64,000 nt of DNA from Rhizobium rhizogenes (GCF_002005205.3 NZ_CP019701.2:1798001-1862000); one strand, 5' to 3'. Shown: positions 55,373 to 64,000, counted from the stretch's first letter. Translations and numbers: made by a program. The notes: generated from the letters alone by a model not told the origin.

Positions 55373-56620
55373 ATGCCCGAGGACGATCACAACAGCCGCA
55401 ACTGGAACGCCCTGCCCTGGCACCGCCAATGGCTGGTAAAACAGGCCGAGGGACTTTTCGATTTCTTCCAGTATCGCGCCCTTAACCCTGCCGGCGGCTT
55501 CTTCGATCTCGATAGCAACGGCGCGCCGTTACAGGCAAACGATCCCGTGCGCGGCATCCACGCCTCCGCCCGCATGGTGCATTGCTTCTCCATCGGCCAC
55601 CTGCTCGGCCGTCCCGGCTGCGGCGATATCGTCGACCACGGCATGACCTATCTCTGGAACCATCATCGCGATGGCGAACATGGCGGTTATTTCTGGCAGG
55701 TGAACGATGCCGGCCCGGTAGACGCCACCAAGCAGGGTTACGGCCATGCCTTCGTGCTTCTGGCCGCCTCCTCCGCCAGGACCGTCGGCCACCCTCTCGC
55801 AGACAAGATGCTGGCCGATATTACCGAAGTGCTGGAAACCCGTTTCTGGGAAGAAAAACACGGCGCGATCGCCGAGGAATTCAACCGCGACTGGTCGCCC
55901 ATCGATAATTACCGCGGCCAGAATTCCAACATGCACCTCACCGAAGCGCTGATGGCGGCCTATGAGGTGACCGGCGAGAGCCATTACCTCAACAAGGCAG
56001 AGCGTATCGCCGATCTCGTCATCCGCCGCCGCGCCGGCGAGCTGGATTTCCGCGTGCCGGAGCATTTCGACGACAACTGGACGCTCGACAAGGATTATCG
56101 CGGCAACGAAATGTTCCGCCCCTCCGGTTCCACCCCCGGCCACTGGCTGGAATGGGCCCGCCTCATCCTGCAATTATGGGTTCTGGGCGAGCGCCGCCAC
56201 GACTGGATGCCGGTGGCCGCAAAATCGCTGTTCGTACAATCCATGGCGCTCGGCTGGGACCGGGAAAAGGGCGGCTTCTTTTATACGCTTGACTGGAACG
56301 ACAATCCCGACAAGCGGGCAAAGCTCTGGTGGCCCATGTGCGAGGCGGCGGGGGCTGCCCACTTCCTCAACGAAAACCTGCCGGCGGACCCGTTCTACGA
56401 AGACAGCTACCGCCGCATCTGGAGCACCATCGCCAACAACTTCATCGATCACGGCAATGGCGGCTGGCATGAGGAACTGACGGAAAACCTGGTTCCGGCG
56501 CATACGCTGTTCCCCGGCAAGGGCGATATCTACCACGCGCTCCAGGCCTGCCTCATCCCGCTTTTCCCGGCCTCGGGAAGCCTGACGAAGGTGATCGCGG
56601 AAAGTGGCGGGAATTATTGA
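55373..56620 (+). CDS. AGE-family epimerase/isomerase (mannose-isomerase-like)
   Basis: 415-residue (alpha/alpha)6 barrel enzyme of the N-acylglucosamine 2-epimerase/mannose isomerase family. Start at 55373 follows GGAGGACGA; the open frame begins much earlier but overlaps the metH 5' end. Conserved stretches: HPRARMVHCFSIGHLLG-like (ASARMVHCFSIGHLLG), NHHRDGEHGGYFWQV with the RDGxxGG motif, YGHAFVLLAAS, NSNMHLTEALMAAYEVTG and HWLEWARLIL, with catalytic His candidates in GHAF and the late SxPxHWLEWAR. Converts mannose-type ketose/aldose sugars in relatives. Stands alone, divergent from metH. Confidence 0.9.
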   Translation: MPEDDHNSRNWNALPWHRQWLVKQAEGLFDFFQYRALNPAGGFFDLDSNGAPLQANDPVRGIHASARMVHCFSIGHLLGRPGCGDIVDHGMTYLWNHHRDGEHGGYFWQVNDAGPVDATKQGYGHAFVLLAASSARTVGHPLADKMLADITEVLETRFWEEKHGAIAEEFNRDWSPIDNYRGQNSNMHLTEALMAAYEVTGESHYLNKAERIADLVIRRRAGELDFRVPEHFDDNWTLDKDYRGNEMFRPSGSTPGHWLEWARLILQLWVLGERRHDWMPVAAKSLFVQSMALGWDREKGGFFYTLDWNDNPDKRAKLWWPMCEAAGAAHFLNENLPADPFYEDSYRRIWSTIANNFIDHGNGGWHEELTENLVPAHTLFPGKGDIYHALQACLIPLFPASGSLTKVIAESGGNY

Positions 56621-56675
56621 GCAGCCTTGCAGGCAACGGAGGACGGCTGACGACAACGTTCGAAGGCTTCTCTTC

Positions 56676-56762
56676 CGTCATGCTCGGGCTTGTCCACAGC
56701 ATCTGCAACCTATCTGCCGGACGCAACGTGGTTCGATCCTCGGCACAGGGCCGAGGATGGCC
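56676..56762 (+). repeat. Double-hairpin dispersed repeat, copy 3
   Basis: CGTCATGCTCGGGCTTGTCC, AGCATCTGCAACC, a variable middle with ACGTGGTT, then GATCCTCGGCACAGGGCCGA ending GGATGGCC. Same layout as copies at 27437 and 28379. It lies between the convergent AGE-epimerase and phosphatase genes. Confidence 0.85.
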
Positions 56763-56780
56763 CCGCGTATAAGGTAACAT

Positions 56781-57359
56781 TCAAAAGCCGATGGTTTCCT
56801 CGAAATCATCCCAGGACTGGTACATTTCATAGCGCCCAATACCGGGGATCGGCACATGCCCGTAATAGGGCGAAAGCTGGAATTCGGCGGCCGCCTCGCT
56901 CTTGCCGGCCACGGCCCCGACATAGATGGCGGAGGCAAGCCCGGTGCGGTTGGCACCGTGTTCGCAATGGATGAGGATCGGCTTTTCCGCATTGCGCAGC
57001 ACCGCCACCAGCGTTTCCGCATCCTGCGGCGATAGCTTTTCACTTGAGCTCATCGGATAATCGACAAGCCGGATGCCATTGTTTTTCGCCGCCTTGCTTT
57101 CCGCATCATACCAGCCCTCGCGTTTTTCATCGCGCAGGTTGATGATCGTCTTGATGCCGTAGGTCTTGGCATAGGCGGTGATGTCCTTGCCGCTCGGCTG
57201 TGCCGAACGATAAAGCTCTCCGGGGATGACCTCGTGAAAATTTCCGGTCAGCTGACCGATACCCATATGCGCGCCCGCCAGAACCGGCAGGGCAACAAGG
57301 CCGATGGCCGTGATTTTCAAAAACTTCAGAACTATACGCAAACCGTCAACCCGCGACAT
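56781..57359 (-). CDS. Membrane-anchored dual-specificity-type phosphatase
   Basis: 192-residue protein with an N-terminal membrane segment (KITAIGLVALPVLAGAHMG) and the protein tyrosine phosphatase P-loop HCEHGANRTG near residue 131. Upstream acidic segment TIINLRDEKREGWYDAE and YPMSSSEKLSPQD are typical of DSP/PTP-like bacterial enzymes. Substrate unknown; periplasmic or cytosolic side cannot be told. Confidence 0.88.
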   Translation of the reverse strand: MSRVDGLRIVLKFLKITAIGLVALPVLAGAHMGIGQLTGNFHEVIPGELYRSAQPSGKDITAYAKTYGIKTIINLRDEKREGWYDAESKAAKNNGIRLVDYPMSSSEKLSPQDAETLVAVLRNAEKPILIHCEHGANRTGLASAIYVGAVAGKSEAAAEFQLSPYYGHVPIPGIGRYEMYQSWDDFEETIGF

Positions 57360-57541
57360 TCATCGGACGGGTGGGGAGATGGCATCGCAAACGGGCGAAA
57401 ACAAGTCATGCCAGGCACGAACCGGCATCGGTGCGACTGGCGCCGGCGCAGCGGATTCATGAATCCTCTGGAATAAAAGGCGTTTCGCAACGGCGCGGGA
57501 ATTTTCAAAATACCGTGATGGCCGGCGAACGAATGAACCGC

Positions 57542-57994
57542 TCAGTCGAATTCCGCTGAAATGACCGTAACCCGCCATTCCAGGCGTTGCGGTTCCACCC
57601 TTTCATTGTTGCGCAGCCGGAACGCGCGGCATGCGGCGAAAGTCTCGCCGGCCTCGATCCGCCTTTCGCTGACCTGATAGGGATCGAAGGCAACGGAAGC
57701 GCGGAAAGCCGGTTCGAAGCCCTCCAGCGTATAGGTCAGGCGCTGCACCGCGACATCATTGTCGTTGCGAAAGCTGACCCGAATGGGCAAGGCGGGGTCC
57801 GGGCAGGCGGCATCGAAACTTGCTGTCGCAACGACGTGAGCAAGCCGCTGATTGCCGCGTTGCCAGTCATAGATGACAAAGGCCGCAGTGGTTGCCCAGA
57901 CCAGCAGCAGGCAGATGACGACGGGTTTGAGATGCCGTGGAAATGCGATGAGGGTGAGAAGAAGAATGGCACTGAGAACCGCTCCGACGATCAC
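57542..57994 (-). CDS. Hypothetical membrane protein
   Basis: 150 residues: two hydrophobic N-terminal spans (GAVLSAILLLTLIAFP, VVICLLLVWATTAAFVIYDW) and an extracytoplasmic domain with two cysteines (AACPDP, FAACRAF), possibly a disulfide. Beta-rich appearance. Not recognised; no operon partner. Confidence 0.65.
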   Translation of the reverse strand: MIVGAVLSAILLLTLIAFPRHLKPVVICLLLVWATTAAFVIYDWQRGNQRLAHVVATASFDAACPDPALPIRVSFRNDNDVAVQRLTYTLEGFEPAFRASVAFDPYQVSERRIEAGETFAACRAFRLRNNERVEPQRLEWRVTVISAEFD

Positions 57995-58440
57995 GTCGCT
58001 CCTCCCTCATAAAATCTAACCCTCATGCGTTCCCGCCCTCCTTTGACCCATTCCTGCCCACCGAACCTGCGCGTCACGATGTAACGGAGCGTTTCAACGA
58101 AACGTCACATCCTCACCGACGAAGGCGACCGGGCGCCGAAGCAGCGACCTGCCTCGGGCAGGCACAACTCTATGGTCGTACCCCCTGCTGTCAAGACAAC
58201 CAAGCGTGACAGCGAATGACCAATCCGCCGGCGCTACGGGGCAAATGCCAAGGGAACCAAACGCCGCCAAAGACGTTCGCCGCATCACAACAGCATGACA
58301 GGGCGACAGAAACGCCGCGATCAGGGCACGACAGCCGCGAACCCGTGAAGACGGGTCGCCTCTTGGAATCGCCGCGCCCGCGACCATATTAAATGAGACT
58401 AATATATGCTATAGACGTCAGTAGCTCAGGGAGAATAACG
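57995..58440. other. Intergenic region upstream of Omp25-like gene
   Basis: About 446 bp without a supported gene. It has two small hairpins (CCTGCC-TCG-GGCAGG at 58148-58162 and ACCCGT-GAAG-ACGGGT at 58341-58356) and a TTGGAA (58363) to TATTAA (58387) promoter-like pair with 18-bp spacing, followed by AGGGAGAA before the start. Confidence 0.5.
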
Positions 58441-59073
58441 ATGAAAACGCTGATCGTAACGTCACTCCTGGCCCTTTCGGCCAGCACCGCAATGGCTGCG
58501 GATGCCGTCTACGAAAACCCGGCGCCTCCTGTCGCACAGGAAACCCTGCCGGTCTTTACCTGGTCGGGTCCCTATCTCGGTATTCAGGGCGGCGCCGGCT
58601 GGGCGAATGGTGATTTTTCGGCGGGCGGCCCCGTTGCCTCGGATAATTTCGATGGCGGCATTCTCGGCGCCTTCGCCGGTTACAATTACCAGTTCGACAA
58701 CAACATGGTTCTCGGCATCGAGGGCGACGTCGACTATAACTGGAATGACAATGATTATGCCGGCGTGCAGATCGGCACCGACTGGCAGGGTTCGGTTCGC
58801 GGTCGCGTCGGTTACGCTTTCGACCGCGCCCTGATTTATGCGACGGCTGGCTGGACCGCCACACGCGGCTTCATAGAAACGCCGGCAGCCGGCAAGGACA
58901 GTACCACCTTTAACGGCTACACCGTCGGCGCGGGTCTCGATTACGCCTTCACGGACAATGTCTTCGGCAGGCTGGAATATCGTTACAACGATTATGGCGA
59001 CAAGGACATTTTCGGCGTCAACACCGACTTCGACCAGCATACCGTCAAGGTCGGCCTCGGCGTGAAATTCTGA
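58441..59073 (+). CDS. Omp25/RopB-like outer-membrane beta-barrel protein
   Basis: 210-residue outer-membrane porin-like protein. ATG at 58441 with GGGAGAA; signal peptide MKTLIVTSLLALSASTAMA. The rest alternates aromatic/Gly strands: FTWSGPYLGIQGGAGWANGD, YDYRFDNNMVLGIEGDVDY-type repeats, and a final aromatic-rich strand ending VGLGVKF, the beta-signal. Matches the Omp25 family of Rhizobiales. Confidence 0.92.
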   Translation: MKTLIVTSLLALSASTAMAADAVYENPAPPVAQETLPVFTWSGPYLGIQGGAGWANGDFSAGGPVASDNFDGGILGAFAGYNYQFDNNMVLGIEGDVDYNWNDNDYAGVQIGTDWQGSVRGRVGYAFDRALIYATAGWTATRGFIETPAAGKDSTTFNGYTVGAGLDYAFTDNVFGRLEYRYNDYGDKDIFGVNTDFDQHTVKVGLGVKF

Positions 59074-59096
59074 CCCCACCCAACCGGTTTCAGCGG

Positions 59097-59124
59097 AAAA
59101 GCCCGGCCGACAGCCGGGCTTTTT
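59097..59124 (+). terminator. Terminator after porin gene
   Basis: AAAAGCCCGGC (59097-59107) and GCCGGGCTTTT (59113-59123) form an 11-bp stem with CGACA loop and T-run. Confidence 0.9.
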
Positions 59125-59287
59125 CAGATCTGAAAACCCCGCCGCTCCGGACCCGCCAAAACAAGCGGCGTGCGAACAATATGAACCGCTCAAAAACGAA
59201 ACATTCACAAACCGTTCAGCCGTCCCGTGCCATCATCCGGGCATAATGAGCCTCTATCTCCCAAAGCAGGCTTATGGAGTAGCCCCG

Positions 59288-59659
59288 ATGAAAAAGATCA
59301 TTCTTTCCACCCTTGCCGCACTGGTTGCCACCGGCAGCGTCTTCGCATCCTACGGCACCGCCGCCGCACAGGATTATCCCTATCGTCCGCGCTACGACCG
59401 TGGTTATGACCGTGGCGGCCCGCCCCCGCCGCCCTACCGCGAACACCGCCGCCACAATGACGGTGCAGCAATCGCCGGCGGCCTCGCCGCAGGCGTCATC
59501 GGCGGCCTGATCGGCGGCGCCATCGCCAACAGCAACAACGGTCCCCGCTACTACGAGCCCCCGCCGCCGCCACGCCCGCGCTGCTGGTTCGAAGACCGCC
59601 GCGTTCCCAATTCCTATGACGGTGGCTGGCACACCGAAAGCATGCGGGTCTGCAACTGA
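59288..59659 (+). CDS. Glycine-zipper secreted/envelope protein
   Basis: 123-residue protein. Start at 59288 gives signal peptide MKKIILSTLAALVATGSVFA; a Tyr/Arg/Pro-rich stretch (PYRPRYDRGYDRGGPPPPPY), then AGGLAAGVIGGLIGGAIANS, a glycine zipper helix, and a Cys-containing C-terminus (PRPRCWFEDRR, MRVCN). Unknown function, probably periplasmic or outer-membrane. Confidence 0.75.
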   Translation: MKKIILSTLAALVATGSVFASYGTAAAQDYPYRPRYDRGYDRGGPPPPPYREHRRHNDGAAIAGGLAAGVIGGLIGGAIANSNNGPRYYEPPPPPRPRCWFEDRRVPNSYDGGWHTESMRVCN

Positions 59660-59805
59660 TCCCAAAATCCGCGATCTGGTTTGCCATGGAAACAGACCAG
59701 ATCGCACGGTGGCGTCCCGATATTCTGCGCGTGAGCGCAGACCGCACGCCGAGCGGCACAGCTGCATCGTAAAAACAGCCTAACAATCTGATTTAAAAAG
59801 AAAAA

Positions 59806-59881
59806 TGGTGGGCCTGGAGAGACTCGAACTCCCAACCAAGCGGTTATGAGCCGCCGGCTCTAACCATTGAGCTACAGGCCC
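59806..59881 (-). tRNA. tRNA-Ile2 (CAU anticodon)
   Basis: On the minus strand GGGCCTGTAGCTCAATGGTT begins at 59881 and pairs with CAGGCCC before an encoded CCA at 59808-59806. Anticodon stem GCGGCTCATAACCGC has CAU in the loop, and its sequence resembles E. coli ileX more than elongator Met, so the C is probably changed to lysidine by TilS to read AUA. Length 76 nt with CCA. Ile versus Met is inferred. Confidence 0.9.
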
Positions 59882-60061
59882 TTATCGGAACAGGTGATCC
59901 GAAACACCGGCTTCGCAATGGTTCGAATCCGGTGGGTCACGCTCTAACGCAATTTTTTGAGCCCGACAAGCCATTGATGCTTTCGCGAGGCGCCGCCGCC
60001 GTATTAGCTACACAATCTAAGGCAATACCCTCCAAAGGGACACAATCAACGAGGAAACACC

Positions 60062-60805
60062 ATGAAGACAAAAACGGCCCGCCTTTTCGCACTCACCGCA
60101 ATGACCGCAGCAGCCATGATGCCGCTTGCCGCCCAGGTGTCTGCGCAGGAGGCTACCCCGCGCGAAGCCACCATCAGTGTTTCCGGTGAAGGCCAGGCGG
60201 CCATCGCCCCTGACATGGCGATCCTGTCGTTCAGCGTCGTCAAACAGGCGGAGACGGCGGCTGCGGCGCTTACGGAAAACTCCAAGGCACTCGCCGATGT
60301 TCTCAAAGCGCTGAAGGAGGCGGCCATCGAAGACCGCGACCTGCAGACCAGCAACTTCTCGGTGCAGCCGCTCTACAAGCATTATGAACCCAAGGACGGT
60401 GTCTATGTCGCCCCCGAGATCACCGGCTATCAGGTTTCCAACGGCCTGACCGTGCGGGTGCGCGACCTGAAGAAGCTCGGCACCATCCTCGATACCTCCG
60501 TCAAGCTCGGCATCAATCAGGGTGGCGATATCACCTTCACCAATGACAAGCCGGAAGCCACGGTGACCGAGGCCCGCAAGCAGGCTGTCGCCGATGCTCT
60601 TGCCAAGGCGAAGACGCTTACGGAAGCAGCCGGCGTAAAACTCGGCCGCGTCATCCAGATCAGCGAAAACATGCAGCGCCCGATGCCGGTGCCGCAGGGC
60701 ATGATGCGCGCCTCGATGATGAAGGAAGCCGACAGCGTTCCGATCGCTTCGGGTGAGAACAGCTACAGCGTCGTGGTCAACGTCACCTTCGCGCTCGATC
60801 AGTAA
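60062..60805 (+). CDS. SIMPL-domain (DUF541) periplasmic protein
   Basis: 247 residues with a signal peptide (MKTKTARLFALTAMTAAAMM, cut after VSA) and the SIMPL fold: ISVSGEGQAAIAPDMAILSFSVV, LKEAAIEDRDLQTSNFSVQPLY and SYSVVVNVTFALDQ at the end. Family members such as BP26/OMP28 of Brucella form periplasmic channels or ring assemblies. BP26-like. Start at 60062 follows GAGGAAACACC. Confidence 0.9.
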   Translation: MKTKTARLFALTAMTAAAMMPLAAQVSAQEATPREATISVSGEGQAAIAPDMAILSFSVVKQAETAAAALTENSKALADVLKALKEAAIEDRDLQTSNFSVQPLYKHYEPKDGVYVAPEITGYQVSNGLTVRVRDLKKLGTILDTSVKLGINQGGDITFTNDKPEATVTEARKQAVADALAKAKTLTEAAGVKLGRVIQISENMQRPMPVPQGMMRASMMKEADSVPIASGENSYSVVVNVTFALDQ

Positions 60806-60880
60806 GACCGGCGGGGGCGGCACCTCGGTGCCGCCTTCACCTCATCCGGGGTTTTCCACCATCGGCATCCATGCAAAATG

Positions 60881-60927
60881 AAATGCCCCTCGCCTGCCTT
60901 TGCGGGACAAGCGAGGGGCATTTTTAT
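60881..60927. terminator. Bidirectional terminator after SIMPL gene
   Basis: AAATGCCCCTCGC (60881-60893) pairs with GCGAGGGGCATTT (60911-60923); the plus strand continues TTTTAT. Shared by the SIMPL gene and the convergent hypothetical gene. Confidence 0.85.
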
Positions 60928-60971
60928 CCATCCGGCGGACGGGGATGTCACCGGACCGAATATTGTCCGCT

Positions 60972-61313
60972 TTAGCGGCGGATTACAGGGCAGCCGCGCT
61001 CATTGGCGAAGACGATGCGGTCGCGACCGCGACGGTCAAAACCGGCGACCACGACGCGGCGCGGCGACACATCAACCACGCGGGCACGGCGAAGACCCAT
61101 GCGGCTTGCCTTTTCTTCCGCAAATCGCGGCGAGCAGCCAAAACGCGGGCGATCCGGACGTCCCCAGCCGCGGCCCCTGTCATGGCCGTATCCATCCTGA
61201 ACCTGAACCCTGAACTGAACATCCGAACCGGCGGAGGCAGTGACAGCCGTGGCGGAAATTCCACCGAGAGCGATGAGGGCGGCCAGACCGGCTTTTGCGA
61301 AGGTGTTGAACAT
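60972..61313 (-). CDS. Small secreted basic hypothetical protein
   Basis: 113 residues, signal peptide MFNTFAKAGLAALIALGGIS cut near ASA; mature part is Arg/Gly/Asp-rich (GHDRGRGWGRPDRPRFGC) with two cysteines. Resembles small secreted rhizobial proteins of unknown role. Confidence 0.65.
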   Translation of the reverse strand: MFNTFAKAGLAALIALGGISATAVTASAGSDVQFRVQVQDGYGHDRGRGWGRPDRPRFGCSPRFAEEKASRMGLRRARVVDVSPRRVVVAGFDRRGRDRIVFANERGCPVIRR

Positions 61314-61462
61314 GAACTCACTCCGTTTGTTTCTTCGCCGGCAGGGAATGTCCCCGGCGATTGACGAGACCCTATCCCCGCCCGCCTGAACACCGACCGA
61401 ACCACATGTTCAGCCGAGGTTCATGGATATTAACGGGAAAACACACCATGCCTGACGGAAGA

Positions 61463-61885
61463 TCAGGCCGAAATATGCAGCACGATTTCGCGGCGATGCG
61501 GCCGGTCGCGATGTTCGAAAAGATAAAGCCCCTGCCACGTGCCAAGCGCAAGCCTGCCTTGGCCGATCGGCACGCCGATCGAAACCGTCGTCAGAGCCGA
61601 CTTGATATGGGCGGGCATATCGTCGGGGCCTTCCAGCGTGTGGGTGACCCAGCGCATCGCGGCGTCGTCGGAGGGCGGCACGAGGCGGGAGAAAAACGTC
61701 ATGAGATCGCGCCGCACATCCGGATCGGCATTTTCCTGGATAAGCAGGGAACAGGATGTGTGACGGACGAAGACAGTCAACAGACCTTCCTCCACGCCCG
61801 CCTGCCTCACGAAGCCCGTGGCTTCGGATGTGAATTCGTAAAGCCCCTGCGCGTGGGTGGCGATGGTTATCTTTTTCTGTGGCAC
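61463..61885 (-). CDS. YjbQ/UPF0047 family protein
   Basis: 140-residue protein of the YjbQ family, reported to have thiamine-phosphate synthase side activity. GTG start at 61885 ((V/M)PQKKITIATHAQGLYEFT) chosen over the upstream frame, which lacks a ribosome binding site. Motifs: GLLTVFVRHTSCSLLIQENADPDVRRDL, RWVTHTLEGPDDMPAHIK and LGTWQGLYLFEHR with conserved histidines and the GTWQ metal-site block. Confidence 0.9.
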   Translation of the reverse strand: MPQKKITIATHAQGLYEFTSEATGFVRQAGVEEGLLTVFVRHTSCSLLIQENADPDVRRDLMTFFSRLVPPSDDAAMRWVTHTLEGPDDMPAHIKSALTTVSIGVPIGQGRLALGTWQGLYLFEHRDRPHRREIVLHISA

Positions 61886-62139
61886 AGTTTTTCTTTCAGA
61901 TAATCCGGAACAAAATCGGCGCAACAATCGTTGCACCGTGTCAAATTCTATCCGATGGCGATAGAGACAAGACAATAACGTGACGGCGGCCCGTAATATT
62001 GAAACGGAAAACCGGCGTCCCGGTTGCAAAAAACGGGGAAGGATTGGCAATCTCAGAATGAATTATTCAGGTTTTCCCATTCCCTCACAAAGAGAATATT
62101 TACAGCGCAAGACAGGCACAGGGTGCGAAAGACTAATTC

Positions 62140-64000
62140 ATGGCATCCATTGACGACAACGTCGACCTGACCAATTGCGATCGCGAACCCATTCACATTC
62201 CAGGTTATATTCAACCGCACGGCTGTCTCATCGCCTGCGATAATGCCATGCGCATGGTTCTCAGGCATTCGCAAAACTGCCGCGACCTATTGGGCATGGA
62301 GGGCGATATCAACGGCAGGACTGCCGAGGATGTGCTCGGCAAGGATCTGGTCCACGAGCTTCGCAATGCGTTGACCGTGACCGGGCGAACCACACGTCCG
62401 GCCATGCTGCCGGGCATGGAAACGAGCGATGGCCGCAAAGTCGATATTTCGCTCCACCGCTACAAATCCACCACGATCATCGAATTCGAGCCGTCGCGAA
62501 GCGAAACGCAACCGCTGGGTACCGCGCGTAAGATGGTGGACCGCATCCGCGAGGCGGACAGCGTCGAAAGCCTGATTTCAAGAACGACCCGGCTGATAAA
62601 GGCGACTTTGGGATACGACCGGGTGATGATCTACCGTTTCGAGGATGACGGTGCAGGCAAGGTCGTGTCGGAAGCAAAGCAGCCGGAGCTGGAGAGTTTT
62701 CTCGGGCAATATTTCCCGGCCAGCGACATTCCCCAGCAGGCCCGCGCGCTTTATCTCAGGAATACGCTGCGCATCATCTCCGATGCCAGCGGCGCGCGTG
62801 TTCCCGTGCTGCCCGCCCTCGACGCTTCTGGAGAACCCCTCGATCTGTCCTTCGCGCATCTGCGCAGCGTCTCGCCCATCCATTGCGAATATCTTCGCAA
62901 CATGGGGGTTGCCGCTTCGATGTCGATTTCAGTGATTGTCGATGGCGCCCTGTGGGGGCTGATCGCCTGTCACCACTATTCACCGCGCATCCTGACCATG
63001 CCGGTCAGGATCGCCGCCGAAATGTTCGGAGAGTTTTTCTCCATGCATTTGCAGGTTCTCAAGCAGAAACGCCGGCTCGATACCGTCAACCAGGCCCATG
63101 CCGCACTCGACCGCTTTCTGCGGCTTGCCGCCCATCACGCCAACATCGAAGAATTGCTGATCGACAGCTTCCAGGACTTCTCCGATCTCATGCCCTGCGA
63201 TGGCGTCGGGCTCTGGGTCGGAGACAATTGGCACGGCCATGGGGCAACGCCGCCGCATGACGCCATTCCAAGGCTGGCGCGTTTCGTCGCCTCGGCTTCG
63301 GAAGGAAAGGTCTGGGCCACCCATGCCCTTTCGCAGGCGATACCGGAAGCGGAAATTTATGCTGGCACCGCAGCCGGAATGCTCGCCATTCCCCTCTCCC
63401 AGGTCAAGAACGACTATCTGCTGTTTTTCCGCCGGGAGATCGTGCAGAATCTGAACTGGGCCGGCAATCCGGAAAAATCCTATGAGGCCGGTCCGCTGGG
63501 CGACCGCCTCACCCCGCGAAAGAGCTTTGCGATCTGGAAGGAAACGGTTCGCCAGCAGGCGCAGCCCTGGTCGGAAGCCGACCGGGAAATTGCCGAAGCA
63601 GCCAGAATCGCGCTCGTGGAGGTCGCTTTCCATCACAGCGAGCTGATGGCGGGCGAAAGGGAACGCGCGGAAGTGCGCCAGCGCATGCTGAACGAGGAAC
63701 TCAACCACCGCGTCAAGAATGTTCTGGCCATCATCAAATCGCTGGTCGGCAATCCCTCGCAGGAGGGCAAGACCCTGCAGGAATATGTCACCGCACTGAA
63801 AGGCCGCATTCAGGCATTGTCCTTTGCCCATGACCAGATCATTCGCGGTGAAGGCGGCGGTGCGCTTCGCGATCTTCTGGATGCCGAACTGTCGCCGCAT
63901 CGCTCGCCGGAAACGGTTGTGAAACTGACCGGCTCGCAGGTGACGCTCGATTCGCGCGCTTTCTCCGTCATGGCTCTCGTTCTGCATGAGCTGGCGACGA
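62140..64000 (+). CDS. Bacteriophytochrome with HWE histidine kinase (Agp2-like, partial)
   Basis: Red/far-red light sensor. ATG at 62140; the frame runs past the window edge. N-terminal PAS domain with the biliverdin-binding Cys in VDLTNCDREPIHIPGYIQPHG, GAF domain with the conserved PASDIPQQARALY and RSVSPIHCEYLRNMGV, PHY domain (about residues 310-500), then an HWE-type kinase with LNEELNHRVKNVLAIIKSLV. HWE kinases autophosphorylate on that histidine. Matches Agrobacterium Agp2/AtBphP2, a bathy phytochrome with far-red ground state; the spectral class is known of the family, not visible here. Confidence 0.94.
   Translation, partial: MASIDDNVDLTNCDREPIHIPGYIQPHGCLIACDNAMRMVLRHSQNCRDLLGMEGDINGRTAEDVLGKDLVHELRNALTVTGRTTRPAMLPGMETSDGRKVDISLHRYKSTTIIEFEPSRSETQPLGTARKMVDRIREADSVESLISRTTRLIKATLGYDRVMIYRFEDDGAGKVVSEAKQPELESFLGQYFPASDIPQQARALYLRNTLRIISDASGARVPVLPALDASGEPLDLSFAHLRSVSPIHCEYLRNMGVAASMSISVIVDGALWGLIACHHYSPRILTMPVRIAAEMFGEFFSMHLQVLKQKRRLDTVNQAHAALDRFLRLAAHHANIEELLIDSFQDFSDLMPCDGVGLWVGDNWHGHGATPPHDAIPRLARFVASASEGKVWATHALSQAIPEAEIYAGTAAGMLAIPLSQVKNDYLLFFRREIVQNLNWAGNPEKSYEAGPLGDRLTPRKSFAIWKETVRQQAQPWSEADREIAEAARIALVEVAFHHSELMAGERERAEVRQRMLNEELNHRVKNVLAIIKSLVGNPSQEGKTLQEYVTALKGRIQALSFAHDQIIRGEGGGALRDLLDAELSPHRSPETVVKLTGSQVTLDSRAFSVMALVLHELAT

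Noticed and set aside
58271..58300. Pho-box-like CTGTCGC..CTGTCAT on the minus strand upstream of the porin
   Set aside because: The two half-sites are 8 bp apart instead of 11, so they would not lie on the same helix face for PhoB.
62980..63987. 335-codon minus-strand frame opposite the phytochrome gene
   Set aside because: The plus strand shows clear PAS, GAF, PHY and HWE kinase motifs in one continuous frame; the opposite frame has none.

Overview
The window reads as a chromosomal segment of an alphaproteobacterium of the Rhizobiaceae, most likely the Agrobacterium tumefaciens species complex. The grounds are: a high-GC genome; a division/cell-wall cluster with MraZ; an alphaproteobacterial RNase P RNA; a btaA-btaB betaine-lipid pair; a PPi-type phosphofructokinase; an Omp25-like porin; and, at the right edge, a bacteriophytochrome with an HWE histidine kinase that matches Agp2/AtBphP2. 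This identification is by recognition, not by search. I see no phage, insertion sequence, CRISPR array or large island; it is mostly core chromosome with small accessory pieces.

Layout. 1-4400 (minus) is the start of the dcw cluster, mraZ-rsmH-ftsL-ftsI-murE (murE cut by the window edge), with four TGGG boxes at exact 10-bp spacing upstream of mraZ. Then come a ParD/ParE-like toxin-antitoxin pair and rnpB. 6-19 kb holds two tandem FAD oxidoreductase paralogues and an unusual density of peptidoglycan hydrolases (two Slt-type lytic transglycosylases, an AmpD-type amidase, a GH25 lysozyme, an MltB-type enzyme), a TerB-DnaJ protein, PPi-phosphofructokinase, a LysE-type exporter and btaAB behind a Pho-box-like sequence. 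19.3-23.2 kb has a 25-residue membrane microprotein, metF with an ArsR-methyltransferase fusion regulator, and ettA. 23.4-33.7 kb has a lipase, a CoA-transferase/ThDP-enzyme pair, a HugZ-like protein, RidA, a DUF442 phosphatase-like protein, a mutarotase-like protein, an L,D-transpeptidase and a TetR/MFS pair with matching operators.

34-42.5 kb is the most interesting metabolic unit: a minus-strand cluster encoding an N-formylglutamate-amidohydrolase-like hydrolase, an ethanolamine-type permease, a glutamine-synthetase-like enzyme, an aldehyde dehydrogenase and an iron-type alcohol dehydrogenase, opposite a divergent RpiR regulator. Together these could take up an amino-alcohol, gamma-glutamylate it, oxidise the alcohol to the acid and hydrolyse the amide. 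42.7-46.7 kb is a complete ABC importer. 47-64 kb has a zinc alcohol dehydrogenase, an AAA/ABC-type ATPase beside an AT-rich gap, an MHS-family transporter, metH, an AGE-family sugar isomerase, a small phosphatase, envelope proteins, tRNA-Ile(CAU), a SIMPL-domain protein, a YjbQ protein and the phytochrome kinase.

Two cross-window patterns stand out. The same ATAAAGAT-type palindrome lies in front of both the metF regulator operon and metH, 34 kb apart. A family of about 86-bp double-hairpin repeats occurs three times, always just downstream of a gene; a second palindrome family even supplies the last codons and stop of the lipase gene.
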